DNA from: Methanobacteriota archaeon
Lineage (GTDB): Archaea > Nanobdellota > Nanobdellia > Woesearchaeales > SM23-78
Reading direction: 5' to 3'
DNA length: 20,128 bases
Assembly (NCBI GenBank): GCA_030637925.1
Contig: DAOWFR010000040.1
Coordinates: 1 to 20,128 of the forward strand
Part shown: positions 14,367-20,128 of the stretch, piece after piece
Layout: each line of letters starts with the position of its first letter
Numbering within the stretch: position 1 is the stretch's first letter
Translations under genes and position numbers: made by a program
The notes under the pieces: model-generated
What the model was told of the DNA's origin: nothing
Database searches by the model: none
What the model saw: only the letters and a program-made list of their open reading frames with translations

Positions 14367-16607
14367 ATGATCCATGGCTTTAAACCAAGGCTTTACCAGC
14401 AGACCATTCTTGACACGGCTGTTAAGAAGAACACTCTTGTAGTCTTACCTACTGGTCTTGGAAAAACCAATATTGCTATTTTGCTGGCTGCTAATCGCTT
14501 TAAAAATTATCCTAATAGCAAAATCTTAGTATTAGCACCTACAAGGCCTTTGTGTGACCAGCATGTTGATTCTATGAAAAAACATCTTAGAGTAAAAGAA
14601 GAGGAAGTGCAGTTATTTACTGGTATGATTAGGCCTGCTAAGAGAGCAGAGCTCTGGAGGGATAGCAGAATAATCATTAGCACACCCCAGGGCTTAGAGA
14701 ATGATATTATTAGCAATAAGGTTTCATTAAAAGATGTTAGTTTAATGGTTGTTGATGAGGCTCACAGAACTGTCGGTGATTATGCTTATGTGTTCATAGC
14801 AAAGCAGTATAATAAGAAAGCAGAGCATCCTAGGATTCTTGGGCTGACTGCTTCTCCTGGCTCTGACCAGGAAAAAATAAAAGAGGTGTGCAGGAACTTG
14901 TTCATAGAGGAGATTGAGATAAGGAGTTATGATGCTCCTGATGTTCAGCCTTATGTCAAGGAGATTGATGTTAAGTGGGTTAAGGTAGAATTGCCACAGG
15001 ACTTTGCTCAGGTAAGGGATTATCTTAGAAAAGCCTTTGAGAGCAAGCTTGAAACAGTTAAAAAATATGGTTATATATATGGACGGGTTTCCAGCTCTAG
15101 CAAGACATCTCTCTTAGAATTACAAAGAGCAATGTATGCTAAACTATCAAGCGGGGAAAAGGATTATGGTGTTATGAAGTCTGTTAGTTTACTTGCAGAA
15201 GCCTTTAAATTACAGCATGCTCTTGAATTAATAGAAACTCAGGGCTTAAAGCCTTTGGTAGAATATTTCTTAAAACTTGAGGAAGAGGCAGGCAAAACAA
15301 GAGTAAAAGCAGTTCAGAACCTTGTAAAAGATCTTAACTTTAGGTCTGCTTATGTAAAAACAAAGAACCTGGTTGCTGCTGGTAAAGAGCATCCAAAAAT
15401 AATAGAGCTCAGAAAAATAGTGGTGGATGAGGTAAATAAAAAAAAGGATGTTAAAATAATTATTTTTAATCAGTACAGGGATTCTACTAGTAAGATAAAA
15501 GAAGTTCTTGATTCTCTTAATATTAAGTCAAAAATCTTTGTTGGGCAGGCAAAAAAAAAGGATACTGGGCTTACACAGAAAAAACAAAAACAAATCATTG
15601 AAGAGTTTAGAAAAGGAGAGTTTAACTGTCTTGTGGCTACGTGTGTTGCAGAGGAAGGACTTGACATCCCTCTTGTAGATCTAGTCATTTTTTATGAGCC
15701 TATTCCTTCTGCTATTAGGACTGTGCAGAGAAGAGGAAGAACAGGACGACAGGAAAAAGGCAGGGTTATTGTTCTTGTAACAAAAAAGACAAGGGATGAA
15801 GCAAACCTGTGGGCGTCTGTTCATAAGGAAAAAAGGATGTACAGGATTATTCATGGTTTAAAAAAGGATTTTGGTCCTGGAATTAATGAACCAGTTGAGA
15901 AGATTGAAAAAAGAGAAGAACAGACAAAACTGGCTAAAGGAAAGCAATCAGAATGGGATTATTCTAATTTAATCATATTTGCTGATTACAGGGAAAAAGG
16001 CTCAGGAATAATAAAAGAATTAGTAGAGTTGGGAGTAAAAGTAGAGTTAAGTAAACTGGATGTTGCTGATTACCTGCTTAGTGACAGAGTGGCTGTTGAG
16101 CACAAGACAGTAAAAGACTTTGCAGATTCAATAATTGATGGCAGATTACTCTCACAACTAGCTAATCTAAAAAAATATGAAAAACCCTTTCTTGTTGTTG
16201 AAGGAGAAGAAGATGTTTATTCCCAGAGAAAAATCCATCCTAATGCAATAAGAGGAATGTTGGCCACAATCATAATTAATTATGGCATACCAATAGTACA
16301 GACAAGGAATTTTAAAGAAACAGCAGGATTATTATTAATGATTGCTAAAAGAGAAGCAGACCCTTTAAAAAAAGACTTTACATTACACACAGCAAAACCA
16401 TTAACAGATAATGAATTACAAGAGTATATTGTTAGTGCATTCCCAGGAGTTGGTGGAATGATAGCAAAGCCTCTTCTTAAGAAGTTTAAAACAATAAAAA
16501 GAATGGTTAATGCAGATGAGAAAAGATTAAAAGAGGTTGAGCTAATAGGAGAGAAAAAAGCCAAGAGAATAAAAGAGATTGTTGAGAAGGAGTATGATAA
16601 GAATTAA
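14367..16607 (+). CDS. hef: Hef-type helicase-nuclease (FANCM/XPF homologue)
   Basis: Hef processes stalled replication forks: an SF2 helicase fused to an XPF-type structure-specific nuclease. From the ATG at 14367 it has 746 residues. Helicase motifs: LPTGLGKT (27-34, Walker A), DEAH (130-133), LTASPG (160-165) and QRRGRTGR (454-461). The nuclease domain begins with DYREKG (D540, R542, E543) and continues to VEHKTVKDF (E578, H579, K580, D584) and SIIDGRLLSQ. The family consensus is ERKxxxD, so H579 replaces the arginine; the metal-binding acidic residues are intact. Two helix-hairpin-helix motifs follow (about 692-715 and 724-740; FPGVGG and LIGEKKAKRI). The gene stops in a 4-nt interlock with the convergent RAM-domain gene. 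Confidence 0.95.
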   Translation: MIHGFKPRLYQQTILDTAVKKNTLVVLPTGLGKTNIAILLAANRFKNYPNSKILVLAPTRPLCDQHVDSMKKHLRVKEEEVQLFTGMIRPAKRAELWRDSRIIISTPQGLENDIISNKVSLKDVSLMVVDEAHRTVGDYAYVFIAKQYNKKAEHPRILGLTASPGSDQEKIKEVCRNLFIEEIEIRSYDAPDVQPYVKEIDVKWVKVELPQDFAQVRDYLRKAFESKLETVKKYGYIYGRVSSSSKTSLLELQRAMYAKLSSGEKDYGVMKSVSLLAEAFKLQHALELIETQGLKPLVEYFLKLEEEAGKTRVKAVQNLVKDLNFRSAYVKTKNLVAAGKEHPKIIELRKIVVDEVNKKKDVKIIIFNQYRDSTSKIKEVLDSLNIKSKIFVGQAKKKDTGLTQKKQKQIIEEFRKGEFNCLVATCVAEEGLDIPLVDLVIFYEPIPSAIRTVQRRGRTGRQEKGRVIVLVTKKTRDEANLWASVHKEKRMYRIIHGLKKDFGPGINEPVEKIEKREEQTKLAKGKQSEWDYSNLIIFADYREKGSGIIKELVELGVKVELSKLDVADYLLSDRVAVEHKTVKDFADSIIDGRLLSQLANLKKYEKPFLVVEGEEDVYSQRKIHPNAIRGMLATIIINYGIPIVQTRNFKETAGLLLMIAKREADPLKKDFTLHTAKPLTDNELQEYIVSAFPGVGGMIAKPLLKKFKTIKRMVNADEKRLKEVELIGEKKAKRIKEIVEKEYDKN

Positions 16608-16873
16608 ATTGTTTCTTTCTCGTCTTCTTCACTTTCTTCTTCAATATCATTAACAAGAAGGACTTCTGTACTTCTAATGCCCTCGGTTATCTGAACCTTG
16701 TTCTGGATGAATGCTTTAAGCTCTGCTCTGTTACCTGTTTCTATCTCTGCAACAAGGTCAAATCTTCCATAAACCTCATGTATCTCCCTGATTTCATCAA
16801 ATTCTTTAAGCTTTGAACTAGCAATCCTTAGTTTTCCCTGCTTTGTATTAATAAGCATATAAGCTTTTTCCAT
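16604..16873 (-). CDS. Stand-alone RAM (Lrp/AsnC effector-binding) domain protein
   Basis: The protein is the C-terminal ligand-binding domain of Lrp/AsnC regulators without the DNA-binding helix-turn-helix. The segments EKAYMLINTKQGK, IHEVYGRFDLVAEIETGNR and VQITEGIRSTEVLLV follow the RAM beta-alpha-beta-beta-alpha-beta pattern, with the glycine-containing YGxFDL turn that forms the effector site. An acidic tail (EEESEEDEKE) ends it. ATG at 16873 is preferred over GTG at 16876, since a TATA box (minus strand, 16897-16905) lies 23 nt upstream of it. Such single-domain proteins occur widely in Archaea; roles as amino-acid-responsive partners of full-length Lrp proteins are proposed. No full Lrp gene is in the window. 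Confidence 0.88.
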   Translation of the reverse strand: MEKAYMLINTKQGKLRIASSKLKEFDEIREIHEVYGRFDLVAEIETGNRAELKAFIQNKVQITEGIRSTEVLLVNDIEEESEEDEKETI

Positions 16874-16896
16874 CACTAGAACAATAACCTTATAGG

Positions 16897-16965
16897 ATAT
16901 AAAAAGATTTCGTATATCAAAACCAACATTCCTGTTCTGATGCTATGCAAAAATTTTTATAAAAA
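16897..16965. promoter_or_regulatory. Divergent TATA boxes for the RAM-domain gene (-) and the kinase gene (+)
   Basis: The minus-strand TTTTTATAT (16897-16905) serves the RAM-domain gene and the plus-strand TTTATAAAAA (16956-16965) the kinase gene; both lie close enough to the ATG to predict leaderless transcripts. The 110-nt region between the genes holds nothing else I can identify. Confidence 0.55.
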
Positions 16966-16983
16966 CAGGCATTCCTTCAGGAT

Positions 16984-17562
16984 ATGAAAGTAATAGGGCT
17001 TGCTGGTCCGAGCTGCAGTGGTAAATCAAACGTGACTCGGGTGCTTGAACAAAGACTGACAGCAGATGTTTTGTGCTTAGATGAGTTTTATATTAAAGAT
17101 TCAAAAAAGATATTTATTAATTATCAAGGTAAAAGGTTCCGATCTTTTGAGAGGCCTGGGTTGTACAATGGTAATCAACTTGCTAAATACGTTAAGGAGT
17201 TAAAGGATAACGGAAAAATAAGATTCAAATCATTGAATATTAAATCAGGCGAATATAAAGAAAGAGAACTGATTAGAAAAGACTTTCTTATTCTAGAAGG
17301 ATTTTTACTCTTTTATTATACAAAACTAAGACGTTTGATTGATTACAGGTTCTATATTGATATTCCTTCTGAAGAAGCTGTTTCTAGGAGAATGGCAAGA
17401 GTTGACCGCCCCTTATCTGACGCGTCTTTTGTTAAAATCGGTTGTAAAGAATATCAAAAATATGGGGTTCCGCAAAAAGCACTGCCTAGAGTGATTATTT
17501 TAGACGGGACTCTGAGTGTTAAGGATATAAGCAAGAAAATAATTTCTATAGTTTTAAAGTAA
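16984..17562 (+). CDS. Uridine kinase-like P-loop nucleoside kinase
   Basis: The 192 residues belong to the uridine kinase / phosphoribulokinase / nicotinamide riboside kinase group. Walker A is GPSCSGKS (8-15), and the strand LCLDEFY supplies D32 near the substrate base, as in uridine kinase. ERPGLYNGNQLAKYVKEL resembles the substrate-lid segment, ILEGFLLFY (about 102-110) is the Walker B-like strand, and RRMARVDRP (about 135-143) is the arginine-rich lid. Phosphorylation of a nucleoside (uridine, cytidine or nicotinamide riboside) with ATP or GTP is the expected reaction, but the substrate cannot be fixed from sequence. For a salvage-dependent DPANN cell a nucleoside kinase makes sense. The 3' end overlaps the convergent Toprim gene by 9 nt. 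Confidence 0.75.
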   Translation: MKVIGLAGPSCSGKSNVTRVLEQRLTADVLCLDEFYIKDSKKIFINYQGKRFRSFERPGLYNGNQLAKYVKELKDNGKIRFKSLNIKSGEYKERELIRKDFLILEGFLLFYYTKLRRLIDYRFYIDIPSEEAVSRRMARVDRPLSDASFVKIGCKEYQKYGVPQKALPRVIILDGTLSVKDISKKIISIVLK

Positions 17563-17946
17563 TGCTTTCTTAGATGCGCGCGAAGCAGGGATTCTTCCAG
17601 TCTTTTCCAAATAATGAGTTAGCCCCTCAATCTGTCTTAACTTTGTTTTAAACAACAAGTTTCTTAGTTTATCATCAACAAGGATTCCTCTCTTATTCAA
17701 GTCTTTTTTTAGTTTTCCATAGATTTGTTTTCCTTTTTTATCAAGATCTGTAAGAACAATAACTTTTTTATCATTTATTTCTTCAACCACCTTGTATAAT
17801 GCTTTATTCAATGTAATAACCCTTTCAAAACCTAATTCTTTCAATGCTTTTTCATCATTTTTTCCTTCTACAATTACAGGCGTGTTCTTTAATTTATCAA
17901 TAAGTTCATACAACTCTTCTATTACTTCTTTTTGTTCTTGATTCAT
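17554..17946 (-). CDS. Small Toprim-domain protein (UPF0292-like)
   Basis: The 130 residues carry a single Toprim fold, the Mg-binding domain shared by topoisomerases, DnaG primases, OLD nucleases and RNase M5. The conserved glutamate is E27 in VIVEGKNDEKAL, and the DxD pair is D67/D69 in VIVLTDLDKKG. No other domain is present, as in the archaeal UPF0292 family, whose function is unsettled; some RNA-processing Toprim proteins have this size. The ATG at 17946 is only 4 nt after the 3' end of tRNA-Leu on the same strand. The position where a TATA box should lie falls inside the GC-rich T-arm, so the gene must be read from the tRNA promoter and its mRNA would be released by tRNA 3' cleavage with an almost absent leader. 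Confidence 0.88.
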   Translation of the reverse strand: MNQEQKEVIEELYELIDKLKNTPVIVEGKNDEKALKELGFERVITLNKALYKVVEEINDKKVIVLTDLDKKGKQIYGKLKKDLNKRGILVDDKLRNLLFKTKLRQIEGLTHYLEKTGRIPASRASKKALL

Positions 17947-17950
17947 TGAA

Positions 17951-18080
17951 TGCGGGCGGCAGGGTTTGAACCTGCGTAGGCACTACTCCAAGACTGGCGC
18001 CTTGTCCTGCCAAGACCCTTGGTCTTGTCTAAGCCACATGGCTCTGAACCATGTCCGTTTGACCACTCCGGCACACCCGC
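17951..18080 (-). tRNA. tRNA-Leu(CAG) with 46-nt insertion in the variable arm
   Basis: Read on the minus strand, the acceptor stem is GCGGGTG with CGCCCGC (one T-G pair) and discriminator A at 17951; CCA is not encoded. The D-stem is CCG/CGG, the anticodon stem CATGG/CCATG with loop TTCAGAG, and the anticodon CAG is at 18044-18046. The T-arm is GCAGG-TTCAAAC-CCTGC. Without the insertion the variable arm would read T-GGC-TTAGT-GCC-TAC, typical of a class II leucine tRNA of about 84 nt. The insertion (17983-18028) follows GGCTTAG and is flanked by TAG on both sides. A TATA box lies 26 nt upstream (18107-18114). The anticodon loop has no intron. The insertion may be an intron or an enlarged arm. 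Confidence 0.9.
17983..18028 (-). other. 46-nt insertion: two similar tandem hairpins inside the tRNA variable arm
   Basis: On the tRNA strand the insert holds CAAGACC-AAG-GGTCTTG (18011-18027, 7-bp stem) followed by CAAGGC-GCCA-GTCTTG (17989-18004, 6-bp stem with one G-U pair). Both begin GACAAG and end GTCTTGG, so they look like a tandem duplication in which the A-T pair of one stem became G-U in the other, keeping pairing. A clean bulge-helix-bulge at the insert boundaries could not be drawn. Confidence 0.75.
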
Positions 18081-18106
18081 GATTAGTTAATAAGAAATAA
18101 AATTAG

Positions 18107-18114
18107 TTTATAAA
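18107..18114 (-). promoter_or_regulatory. TATA box of the tRNA-Leu / Toprim unit
   Basis: TTTATAAA lies 26 nt before the first base of tRNA-Leu. No other promoter is visible for the Toprim gene, so this element probably drives both. Confidence 0.6.
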
Positions 18115-18195
18115 TGTTTTATTTTGTCTTTCCAGACGTTCCTGCAAATAGAAATTATTTATTGTTATAATTACTTTTAGGAAGGCGCTTATTTT

Positions 18196-18546
18196 TTATT
18201 TTTCTTTAATCTTGTCTTCTAAGCTATGTATTTGGCTGTAAGCATCATTTACCTGTGCTTCCAATTCTTCTATTCTCGCTCGTGAAAGAATCAGTGCAAA
18301 TGTTTCTGGCGGAACGCTTTCTTGTTTCAGGGCAGATGGAATGCTCTGATTATAATTTGCTAAACTTCTTTCTAACTCTCCTGTTAGCGTTTTCATTGCA
18401 AATTGTTTTAAACAATCCCTCTGGAGCAGAAAATAATGCTCTCCAATCCACACGTTGTGACATTCAAAATCTTTTGGAAAGGTTCTGACCTCAACTTTAC
18501 CTTCTCTGTATATAAGCTCTCCTCCTCTTTCATTATCATCAGTCAT
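18196..18546 (-). CDS. Hypothetical protein with C-terminal coiled coil
   Basis: I do not recognise this 116-residue protein. The N-terminal half (1-60) is mixed beta-like, with YREGKVEVRTFPKDF and then HNVWIGEHYFLLQRDCLKQF; the C-terminal third (88-116) is an amphipathic helix with heptad-like leucines and isoleucines (IEELEAQVNDAYSQIHSLEDKI) that should form a coiled coil, so dimerisation is likely. No membrane segment is present. The start ATG at 18546 follows a minus-strand TATA-like ATTTAAAT at 18568-18575. It is divergent from the primase gene, with 136 nt between starts. Shared promoter space with a replication gene is suggestive but no function can be given. Confidence 0.65.
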   Translation of the reverse strand: MTDDNERGGELIYREGKVEVRTFPKDFECHNVWIGEHYFLLQRDCLKQFAMKTLTGELERSLANYNQSIPSALKQESVPPETFALILSRARIEELEAQVNDAYSQIHSLEDKIKEK

Positions 18547-18648
18547 AATAAACAGGATTCTAACTTAATTTAAATAGATATAGCATAGTGAAGAATATGT
18601 TTTCGGATTTTTGCTTGTTTTGAAAGCCAGAGTACCAAAAACAACATT

Positions 18649-18658
18649 CTTTAAATAC
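18649..18658 (+). promoter_or_regulatory. TATA box of the primase gene
   Basis: CTTTAAATAC ends 25 nt before the ATG at 18683, again a leaderless-type layout. The remaining intergenic sequence (about 18580-18640) shows no recognisable motif. Confidence 0.5.
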
Positions 18659-18682
18659 ACTTCCAGATTACCTCTGAACAAG

Positions 18683-20128
18683 ATGTTATTCCTTGCCAAG
18701 ACTTTATCCTTTTATAAGAGAAAAGATATTCAGGAAGAGCTTGTAAAGCATGCAAAGGATAAAGAAATAGCTTTTAGGTTTGATGAAACCTTTGGCAAGA
18801 GGCCTGAGACTCTTTCTTATCCTAATGATGTTCTTGAGCTGGCAAAGCAAAGAGTAACCAGTTTTCATTGCTCAGAAGAACTATGGACTAATCCTTTACA
18901 ATTAAGCACTAAGCTAAGAAGAAAAGAGTTAGATGCTTTAAGAAAAGGCTGGGATTTAATCTTTGATATTGATTGCCCCGTTTGGGAACTATCTAAAATA
19001 ACGACTTGGTTAGTTATCCGCGCTTTAAAGGAGCATGGCATTCGTTCAATATATGTGAAATTTTCAGGTAACAAGGGTTTTCATGTAGCCCTCCCTTTTG
19101 AAATTTTTCCAGAAGAAGTAAATGATATAGAGATAAAAGATAAGTTTCCGGAATTTGCAATTAAGATAATGTTGTATTTATTAGATTTTATTAGTAAGAA
19201 TTATATTAAGGTTGAATCAGAAACGGTAATTTTCAGAGATGGTTCCAAATATAAGATAGGAGAACTAAGCCAACTTTTAAAGAAAGATATTGGAGATTTA
19301 ACATATTGGTATTGTGAAAGTTGTAAGAAAAGGTTAGGAAGAAAATGGGATGAAAGACAAGAAACAATAGTAACAAGTAAAGATATTGATTTTATCTCTT
19401 CTGATGACTTAAAGAATATGAAGAAATCTTCTTTTAAATATAGCAGCCCTTGTAATTGTAATTTACCTAAGTATAGAAAGCTATTCGATCCGCTGCATAT
19501 ACTGAATATTGATGCAATGTTGGGTTCCTCTAGACATCTTTATAGAATGCCTTATTCCTTCCACGAAAAATCTCAATTAATATCTGTCCCTATTGACCCT
19601 GATCATGTGCTAGATTTTAATAAAGAAGATGCGAAACCTGAGAATGTAACTGTGAAGTATCCTTTTTTAGAGCGAAGATCAAAAAAGCCTGAGGCAATAA
19701 AACTTTGGCAGGACGTCTTTGATTTTAAATCTTCTTTTACAGTAGAACAATTGGAAGGAAAAGAGATAAAAAAGAAATTTGAGGGCACACAGAAAGCTTA
19801 TTCACTACCAGAAAAAGCAATTGGAGAAGAGAATTTTCCTCCCTGCATAAAAATAATTCTTAAAGGATTAGAGGATGGAAGAAAAAGAAGCACTTTTATC
19901 TTGATAAACTTCCTAGCTAGTTGTGGCTGGGATTATGGTATGATAGAAAAGAGATTAATGGAATGGAATGAACAAAACCATGAACCCTTAAGACCACAAT
20001 ACATCTTAGGACAGCTAAGATATGCAAAGCAAGGCAAAGAAATATTACCGCCGCCTAATTGTGGCAATCTTGCTTATTACAAAGGCTTTAGTGTGTGCAA
20101 ACCAGAGGATTTATGCAGTCAGATAAAG
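18683..20128 (+). CDS. priS: Single-chain archaeal DNA primase: PriS catalytic core fused to PriL-type Fe-S domain, 3' end outside window
   Basis: The frame is open from ATG 18683 to the window edge (482 residues seen). The PriS core has the catalytic FDID motif (D95, D97), FSGNKGFH (127-134) and the third metal ligand D277 in NIDAML, followed by SSRHLYRMPYSFHEKS, which is the RxxRxPxSLHxKTG element. A zinc knuckle is C211/C214 with C257/C259. After a linker (about 330-380) comes a region like the C-terminal domain of the large subunit PriL, with cysteines C388 (PPC), C460, C472 and C478, which fit four ligands of a [4Fe-4S] cluster. The PriL N-terminal domain is absent. A comparable fused primase is known from Nanoarchaeum equitans. 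It should make RNA/DNA primers as a single subunit. Confidence 0.92.
   Translation, partial: MLFLAKTLSFYKRKDIQEELVKHAKDKEIAFRFDETFGKRPETLSYPNDVLELAKQRVTSFHCSEELWTNPLQLSTKLRRKELDALRKGWDLIFDIDCPVWELSKITTWLVIRALKEHGIRSIYVKFSGNKGFHVALPFEIFPEEVNDIEIKDKFPEFAIKIMLYLLDFISKNYIKVESETVIFRDGSKYKIGELSQLLKKDIGDLTYWYCESCKKRLGRKWDERQETIVTSKDIDFISSDDLKNMKKSSFKYSSPCNCNLPKYRKLFDPLHILNIDAMLGSSRHLYRMPYSFHEKSQLISVPIDPDHVLDFNKEDAKPENVTVKYPFLERRSKKPEAIKLWQDVFDFKSSFTVEQLEGKEIKKKFEGTQKAYSLPEKAIGEENFPPCIKIILKGLEDGRKRSTFILINFLASCGWDYGMIEKRLMEWNEQNHEPLRPQYILGQLRYAKQGKEILPPPNCGNLAYYKGFSVCKPEDLCSQIK

Noticed and set aside
17983..18028. Standard archaeal tRNA intron with a bulge-helix-bulge motif
   Set aside because: I tried all four splice registers allowed by the flanking TAG repeats; none gives two 3-nt bulges separated by a 4-bp helix. 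An intron with a relaxed motif remains possible.
1..20128. CRISPR array, insertion sequence, integrase or attachment site, including at the tRNA-Leu gene
   Set aside because: No spaced direct repeats, transposase or integrase gene, or duplicated tRNA 3' end were seen; tRNA-Leu is followed directly by the Toprim gene and not by foreign-looking DNA.

Overview
The window is AT-rich, gene-dense archaeal DNA. Both subunits of the archaea-specific family D DNA polymerase, an Orc1/Cdc6 initiator, aIF2-beta, a Hef helicase-nuclease and TATA boxes placed about 25 nt before start codons (leaderless-type promoters) identify Archaea. The low GC, very short intergenic gaps, interlocking convergent stop codons and a single-chain primase joining a PriS core to a PriL-type Fe-S domain fit a small-genome DPANN archaeon (Woesearchaeota/Pacearchaeota-like). 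That assignment is inference from style; no marker gene such as 16S is present.

Layout. 1-856 (-) is the start of a SpoIIM-family membrane protein, cut by the window edge. 984-2297 holds aIF2-beta, an unrecognised protein and acylphosphatase. 2315-8575 (-) is a replication operon: orc1/cdc6, then polB (DP1), then polC (DP2). 8576-9225 has no gene and looks like a replication origin: three ORB-like initiator sites around a strongly T-rich then A-rich block, one of them lying between the cdc6 TATA box and its start codon. 9226-12426 (+) is a TrmB-type regulator, a G-C rich hairpin, and a three-gene redox module (two-domain CCG protein, FAD oxidase, 2x[4Fe-4S] ferredoxin) resembling a split glycolate/D-lactate dehydrogenase. 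12447-13912 holds a TraB-like protein and a membrane protein with the S2P protease fold signature but without its catalytic residues. 14049-14279 is a small basic two-repeat protein with a very strong ribosome-binding site. 14367-16607 is hef. 16604-17946 holds a stand-alone RAM domain, a uridine-kinase-like P-loop protein and a small Toprim protein. 17951-18080 (-) is tRNA-Leu(CAG) carrying a 46-nt insertion in its variable arm; the Toprim gene starts 4 nt after it. 18196-18546 is an unrecognised coiled-coil protein, divergent from the primase, which runs off the right edge.

Functionally, much of the window is DNA replication and repair: initiator, origin, replicative polymerase, primase, fork-repair helicase-nuclease and a Toprim protein lie within about 18 kb. 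The redox operon and the TraB/pseudo-protease pair are accessory metabolic or membrane functions set between them. The least explained items are the tRNA insertion and its link to the Toprim gene, the inactive S2P-like protein, and the two-repeat basic protein.
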